64,000 nt of DNA from Coniella vitis (Eukaryota; Ascomycota; Sordariomycetes; Diaporthales; Schizoparmaceae), in contig WUJK01000005.1 of the NCBI GenBank assembly GCA_011317545.1, positions 868,001 through 932,000 of the forward strand, read 5' to 3'. The notes under the pieces are model-generated. The model saw only the letters and a list, made by a program, of their open reading frames with translations. It had not been told where the DNA came from and made no database searches. Shown here one piece after another: positions 59,660 to 64,000 of this stretch (its first letter is position 1; each line of letters opens with the position of its first letter). Position numbers and translations under genes: made by a program.

Positions 59660-60111
59660 AAAACGACAGCAATGCTGACGCCAGCAGCGACCAATGCCAA
59701 AGTGATCCGCTGGACGACTTGACAGGTAGCATCATGGGAGGCGGAGCAGTCCCAGGAGGAGCAGCCCAGCAGGTCACCAGCGCCAGCATTAACCCTACGC
59801 CCCCTTCGTCCATTGCGGGTGACAGCCGTCCTGCTCCTTGGCCATTAACAGGCCTCTTATCGCCCAGCGACTGCCCCAGCCCTTTCAACTGGAACCTTGA
59901 TGGCAATGAGGCCGACAGCAGTGGGGATGCTGCCACGATGCTGGTTGAGGACGCGTGCCAAGGCCATTCCGTCTTTGACGCGCCGTTGATGGCCGGACTG
60001 GGCGGCCTCGACTCGCTCATTACAGAACTGGATGACATGCCTGACACGCTGCTGGCCACGCACATGGACATGGACCATCATCTCGTGGCGTCGGCGGCAG
60101 CAATCGCGACA

Positions 60112-60148
<37 letters not shown>

Positions 60149-61191
60149 CAGCAGCGGACGTCGACATGACCTCGCACCCCGCTGCCAACAACACCACCAC
60201 AGCGGGTATCGTGTCGCCTCTCACTACAACCACACCCATGACGACCACCTCTTCAGTGGCACAAGCCCCACAGGATCCAGTTGAGCGGCTAACCAGTCTC
60301 CACCTGGAGCTGTACCAGTGCCTCAACTCGTTTCGCTCCCTTGAGCAGCAGTGCCAGCCCGAGCCCGACAGCTTTGGTGCGGCAGTGGCTCTGGAGTGGG
60401 TCGAGCGACTCTTCCAATCGAGCGAAGAGTTTATCGACATTCTCAGGCAGGGCTTCGGACCTGGCTGGGCAGGCAGCAAGACCAACAGCAGGAACCACCT
60501 ACAGCAGCACGGAAACCAGACAAATGGCAGCAGCAGTGGTGGCGAGGGCATAGGCCTGGCCTGTCTCGGTTCACCGGCGTGCTGTTCCCCGGCATCCTCT
60601 TGCTTCTCATCTTTCTCCTGCTCTTCCTCCGGATGCTCTACCTCTGCCTCCCCGTCCAGCTCGTCATCATCTCCTGCCTCGCCGCCAGGAGCCGGACTAC
60701 ATCATCACCACCACCAACACTATCAAGGCAGTCCGGCATCCTCTCCTCCAACTACGTCTTCCTCCGCTTGTGCACCAGTGCTCCATTCCCTTGACAGCGC
60801 AACAAGCCTCATGGTCGTGAGTTGCTACGTGCGCCTCCTCCAAATCTTTGACAGCTTTGCCGCTGTGCTACCCTCCACCCTCAACGCCGGGTTGACCGCA
60901 AACAACAAATTACTCGGGGTCCGCATCGGCAGTTTCTGCCCTGCTGTCCTGGACAAGCGCCTTGCCTCCACCCTTGTCGCGCAGTACGTCTGCTCATTGC
61001 TTGAGTCGATCCGCGCCGCTGTTGAGGCCGCCCTCCTTGTGGATGGCGGCGACGACGGCTCGGCCATGGTGCCTATGCATGCTGCTGTCCACGAACCAAC
61101 GCTCATGGAAGCCCGCGCCTCAGAGACGGCCTTGCGTGAGCGAATCGCTACCAGCATGAACTTGTTGGTGCCATGTCCGCGCATTGGCTAA
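59134..61191 (+). CDS. Zn2Cys6 (C6) fungal transcription factor
   Basis: Single exon, 685 aa, from ATG 59134; the frame is open upstream but without ATG. The zinc cluster is C88-x2-C91-x6-C98-x8-C107-x2-C110-x6-C117 with the LACERCHNQKLRC pattern and a basic linker (KKRRQR) after it, so it binds DNA as in Gal4-family regulators. Much of the protein is low complexity: a Thr/Ala run before the finger, Ser-Asn repeats (AGCAAC codons, 59617-59658), an alanine run at about 60114-60147, and a Ser/Cys-rich segment at about 60570-60650. The folded C-terminal part (LTSLHLELYQCLNSFRSLEQQ..., MVVSCYVRLLQIFDSFAAVL) recalls the AflR-type regulatory domain. Targets unknown; no biosynthetic cluster lies beside it. 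Confidence 0.9.
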
Positions 61192-61894
61192 TTACAGTAA
61201 CGACGTTCTGGTTGACCAGAACACAAAAGGGGGGGCGGGGGGCGGAGGGAAAGGTCACCGACGTTGGTGTCTTGAACACGCCTACAGCCAGCACTGCCTC
61301 TTTTCTTTTCTATTCGAGAAGCAAGCAAGCTGCCGTGAACCCCATTTGAGAGGTTCTGCAGAAGAAGTTGTGTATTACAAAAATGTGGTACACACAGCGA
61401 CAGTGCGTCAACATTCAACATGACGTCTCTGGAGGGGAATCGTTTATTTCATTTTTTTGTGTTTTTCTCAAGGGATATTGCCGTTTTCTTGTTGTTCCTT
61501 GCTTTGAGACTTTCAGTCGAGACCATGCTCAGGGAGCAGTGGTCGTACACCGAAACCTCATCCTTTCAACAATGATACCCCCTTTCTAGCATTTATGAGT
61601 CAAAGAAAGAAAGAAAGAGAAGAGTCTCAGACATAATGAGCTCGACTAGATTAAAGATAGGCCAACTCTGGTCGTAAAGTAAAATCGCCAACTGCTTCCG
61701 TCGCATATTTGGTATGCACGATCATCTCATGGACCCTACCGACGATAACCATATACTGTCTTGAACCTAAAGAACCCTCAGATAGTGCGCATTCTTGAGG
61801 ACCATTTCACCTGTGCCTGCTTGTTTTCTTCATGTCTCCGCAGTGTCATGAGTCTTCTGCCAATAACCACAATTGCCACTGCGTAGCCAAGCTC
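61192..61894. other. Intergenic between convergent genes
   Basis: 3' flanks of the transcription-factor and AAA-ATPase genes, with a (AAAG)n patch near 61605. No gene was seen. Confidence 0.6.
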
Positions 61895-64000
61895 TTATGG
61901 GGTCGTAGGAGGCGTAATCACGGGGCTTGCGCTCATCTCCGGTGTTCCCTTGGCCTTCAACTTCTTGGGCCTCTTGGTCTTTTTGTCCCCCGGCTTCTTG
62001 TTCGCCTTGGCCACGTCGTCGCCTGCCTCGAGTGAAAGATCTCCTCCATCTCCATTTACTTCCTTCTTCTTCTTCTCACCCTCCTCGCTGTTGTTCTGCT
62101 TACCCGCATCCTTCTCTTTCTTTCCTTTCTCTCCCTTCTCTCCTTTTCCTGTCTGAACTTTCCCCTCTTTCGCTGCCTTCTCTCCTTTTTTCCCGCCTTT
62201 GACTTTCTTCTGATTCTTCTCCTCCTTTTCCATCTTGACCTTGTTCCTCCTCTCTAGTATCGCAGACTCACAGCCCACTCCAGGCTTGCGGTACCCCCTC
62301 GGATCCTCCATCCACACCCTCAACTCCTTCACCGCCCGCCGCGGCTCGGCCCGGAAATCTTTAAAGTACTGCTGCAGCAACGCCGGGCTAAACTCCGTGT
62401 CGCGGATTGTGTCTGCAAACTCTTGTGCCAGCACCGTAATCTCCTCGTCGGTCCAGTCCTCCACTTCCGTCTCATCCTCTTCTTTCCGCTGCTCTTCCCT
62501 GACAGCTGCCTGCTTCTCTCCCTTCTTTTCTTCATGTTGTTGTTGGTGATGACGCTGTTCCTCCTTGATTAGGAGGTCCTTGGGCGATGCAATGGGATCC
62601 TTCTCCTCGGCCTTGGCCCGGCCATTGGGGCGGTGGTGCCACTGAGTACCGGCCCACCGTGTACCGCTATACGCGTTGATGAACATATCTGCAGCCTGCT
62701 GCTTCGTTGTGTTGGTGAAGGTGACGATACGATCTGCGCGACCGGTGCGGATAAGAGCTTCATCCAGATTTTCAATATGGTTCGTCGTCATGATGAGGAT
62801 GCGGCCTGCATGCGTTTGTAGAAAGTTAGAGAAAAGCTTCGAATAATAAAAGAAGTGACAAAAAAAAGAACTGGACCCTTTACCTTCCGAAGCTGCGACG
62901 CCGTCAATGGCATTCAACAGCCCGCTCAGCGTGACTGTATTGGCAGCCTTCCCCTTTCCCTTTTTCCCTCCGCTGCTCACCATCTTCTCTGCATCCGAGT
63001 CCGAATCCGAGCCCCAGCCAGAGTCCGATCCATCTTCCTCCTCATCGTCGTCGTCGTCGTCGTCCTCCTCCTCGTCCTTCTCCTCACTCTCCTCACTCCC
63101 CGCCTTCTCCTTGCCCTTCTCCTTCTTCTCCTTCTTCTTCTTCTTCTTCTTCCCCTCCAACTCCCTCTTCAACGGCTTCGTGGCATCCACATCCTCCAAC
63201 AGCACCACACAGAACCGCGGCAAGCTTGAAAACAAGTGCTCGACGTCCGCATCGCTCAACCCGGGCGACGACAGGTTGAGCATGTACACGTGCAGCCCAA
63301 ACGCGCTCGCAATCGCAAACGCGAGCGACGACTTGCCCGTGCCCGGCGGGCCCGTGAACAGGTAGCCCAGGCGCAGGGGCAGGCCCTTTTCCTCGTACCA
63401 GCGCACGCCCGAGACGCAGAGGAAGCTGCGGATGTCGGCGACGATGGTCGCCTTTTGGCGCGTGTCGAGCACGACGGTGTGCAGGGGCCGCCGCAGGCGC
63501 GCGCGCAGCAGCTGCCAGCGGAACTTGGCGAAGCCGTGGGAGCCGGACCCGAGGAGGTGCCAGGGGATTTGGGGCGCGTAGATGGGTGTTTTGGTGCAGT
63601 GCTGGGCGGCGTCGTCTTTGAGGATGTCGGTGAGGAGTTGTTTGAGGGGTTCTGGTGTTTTTTGTTTCCCCCACCCCCGAGGTGAAGGATCTCTGGTTAG
63701 TTTTGGATTTTGAATCAAAAGTGGTAAGAGTTACGGTTCGACCGAGGCACTGGGTGATAGGGAGTTGGAAAAATTGCCAACATCATGGACGCGCAATGAG
63801 GAGAAGGGAAAAAAGAGCAAGACCTACCGGTGCTTCGCTTCCAGTTAAAACAGTAAATGTCCAGCCAATCGTCTGGTGCTTCTTTGCCGTGCCATTGTAG
63901 TTTCTATATAAATAAAATTCATAGTAAGCAATCTGGTGTTCAAAACCTCAAGTGAGAACAGGGAGAGAGGAAGTCCCGTTTTTGTATGATTTGGTCACGG
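61895..64000 (-). CDS. BCS1-like AAA ATPase with charged insert, 5' end off the window
   Basis: Related to mitochondrial Bcs1, which translocates the folded Rieske protein, but this divergent fungal subgroup has no established substrate. From the right edge: exon 64000-63947 (partial), exon 63903 to about 63824, then an exon starting at 63690 or slightly later and running to 62884, and 62805-61895. HQTIGWTFTVLTGSEAP in the second is the end of the BCS1 N-domain. The AAA module shows Walker A GPPGTGKSS, Walker B CVVLLEDVDA and the GRILIMTTNHIENLDEALIRTGRAD sensor/arginine region. Between Walker B and SGLLNAIDG lies a poly-Lys then poly-Asp/Glu insert, and the tail is Lys/Glu-rich. Intron 62883-62806 is 78 nt, a multiple of three, without a stop. 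The join near 63824/63690 is uncertain. Confidence 0.85.

Overview
The window is nuclear DNA of a filamentous ascomycete (Pezizomycotina), most likely a sordariomycete and plausibly Hypocreales. Genes are monocistronic and lie on both strands. Most are split by short GT-AG introns of about 50-150 nt. Several encoded families are typical of moulds: DUF3405, a FluG-type amidohydrolase/glutamine-synthetase fusion, a BCS1-like AAA ATPase with a charged insert, Zn2Cys6 regulators and a multi-exon P450. Spacers are long and AT-rich and carry many microsatellites. The taxonomic placement is inferred from protein resemblance only.

Layout. 1-919: 5' part of the dynactin actin-like subunit Arp1, running off the left edge. 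2246-2595: a 90-residue two-exon protein that looks mitochondrial. 2596-8942: gene-poor. 8943-19447: a membrane acyltransferase, a GT32 (Och1-like) glycosyltransferase and a DUF3405 type II membrane protein. 19448-26107: a second gene-poor stretch. 26108-35188: an unrecognised 242-aa protein, the mRNA-export WD40 protein Rae1/Gle2, an unrecognised 329-aa protein, and ethanolamine-phosphate cytidylyltransferase (CDP-ethanolamine pathway). 37342-41355: a tubby-like tail-anchored protein, then a 2-oxoglutarate/Fe(II) oxygenase and a MYND-finger protein whose stop codons are only 62 bp apart. 42316-47305: a secreted aspartic protease and a GPI-anchored GH76 mannanase (Dfg5/Dcw1 type). 48779-55297: a cytochrome P450 and a FluG-like protein transcribed divergently from a shared spacer of about 1 kb. 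59134-61191: a Zn2Cys6 transcription factor with very low-complexity arms. 61895-64000: a BCS1-like AAA ATPase running off the right edge.

How the genes relate. Most are unrelated housekeeping or cell-surface genes. Two groupings may be functional. The first is the acyltransferase/GT32/DUF3405 run, all predicted membrane or Golgi enzymes. The second is the divergent P450/FluG-like pair. The P450 is the oddest gene: its conserved motif after the first intron reads out of frame with the next stretch because of one extra base. It also has a GC-AG intron and a 30-nt exon that encodes the oxygen-binding I-helix motif.

No CRISPR array, intact transposon, rRNA gene or convincing tRNA gene was seen. 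The main non-genic signals are a dispersed ACTATGTA/TACATAGT octamer found about 20 times and only in spacers, a 36-bp perfect palindrome, a T15A15 palindrome in the P450/FluG spacer, and a compact tRNA-like folded element at 12350-12420. Exon boundaries were worked out by hand from splice signals and reading phase.
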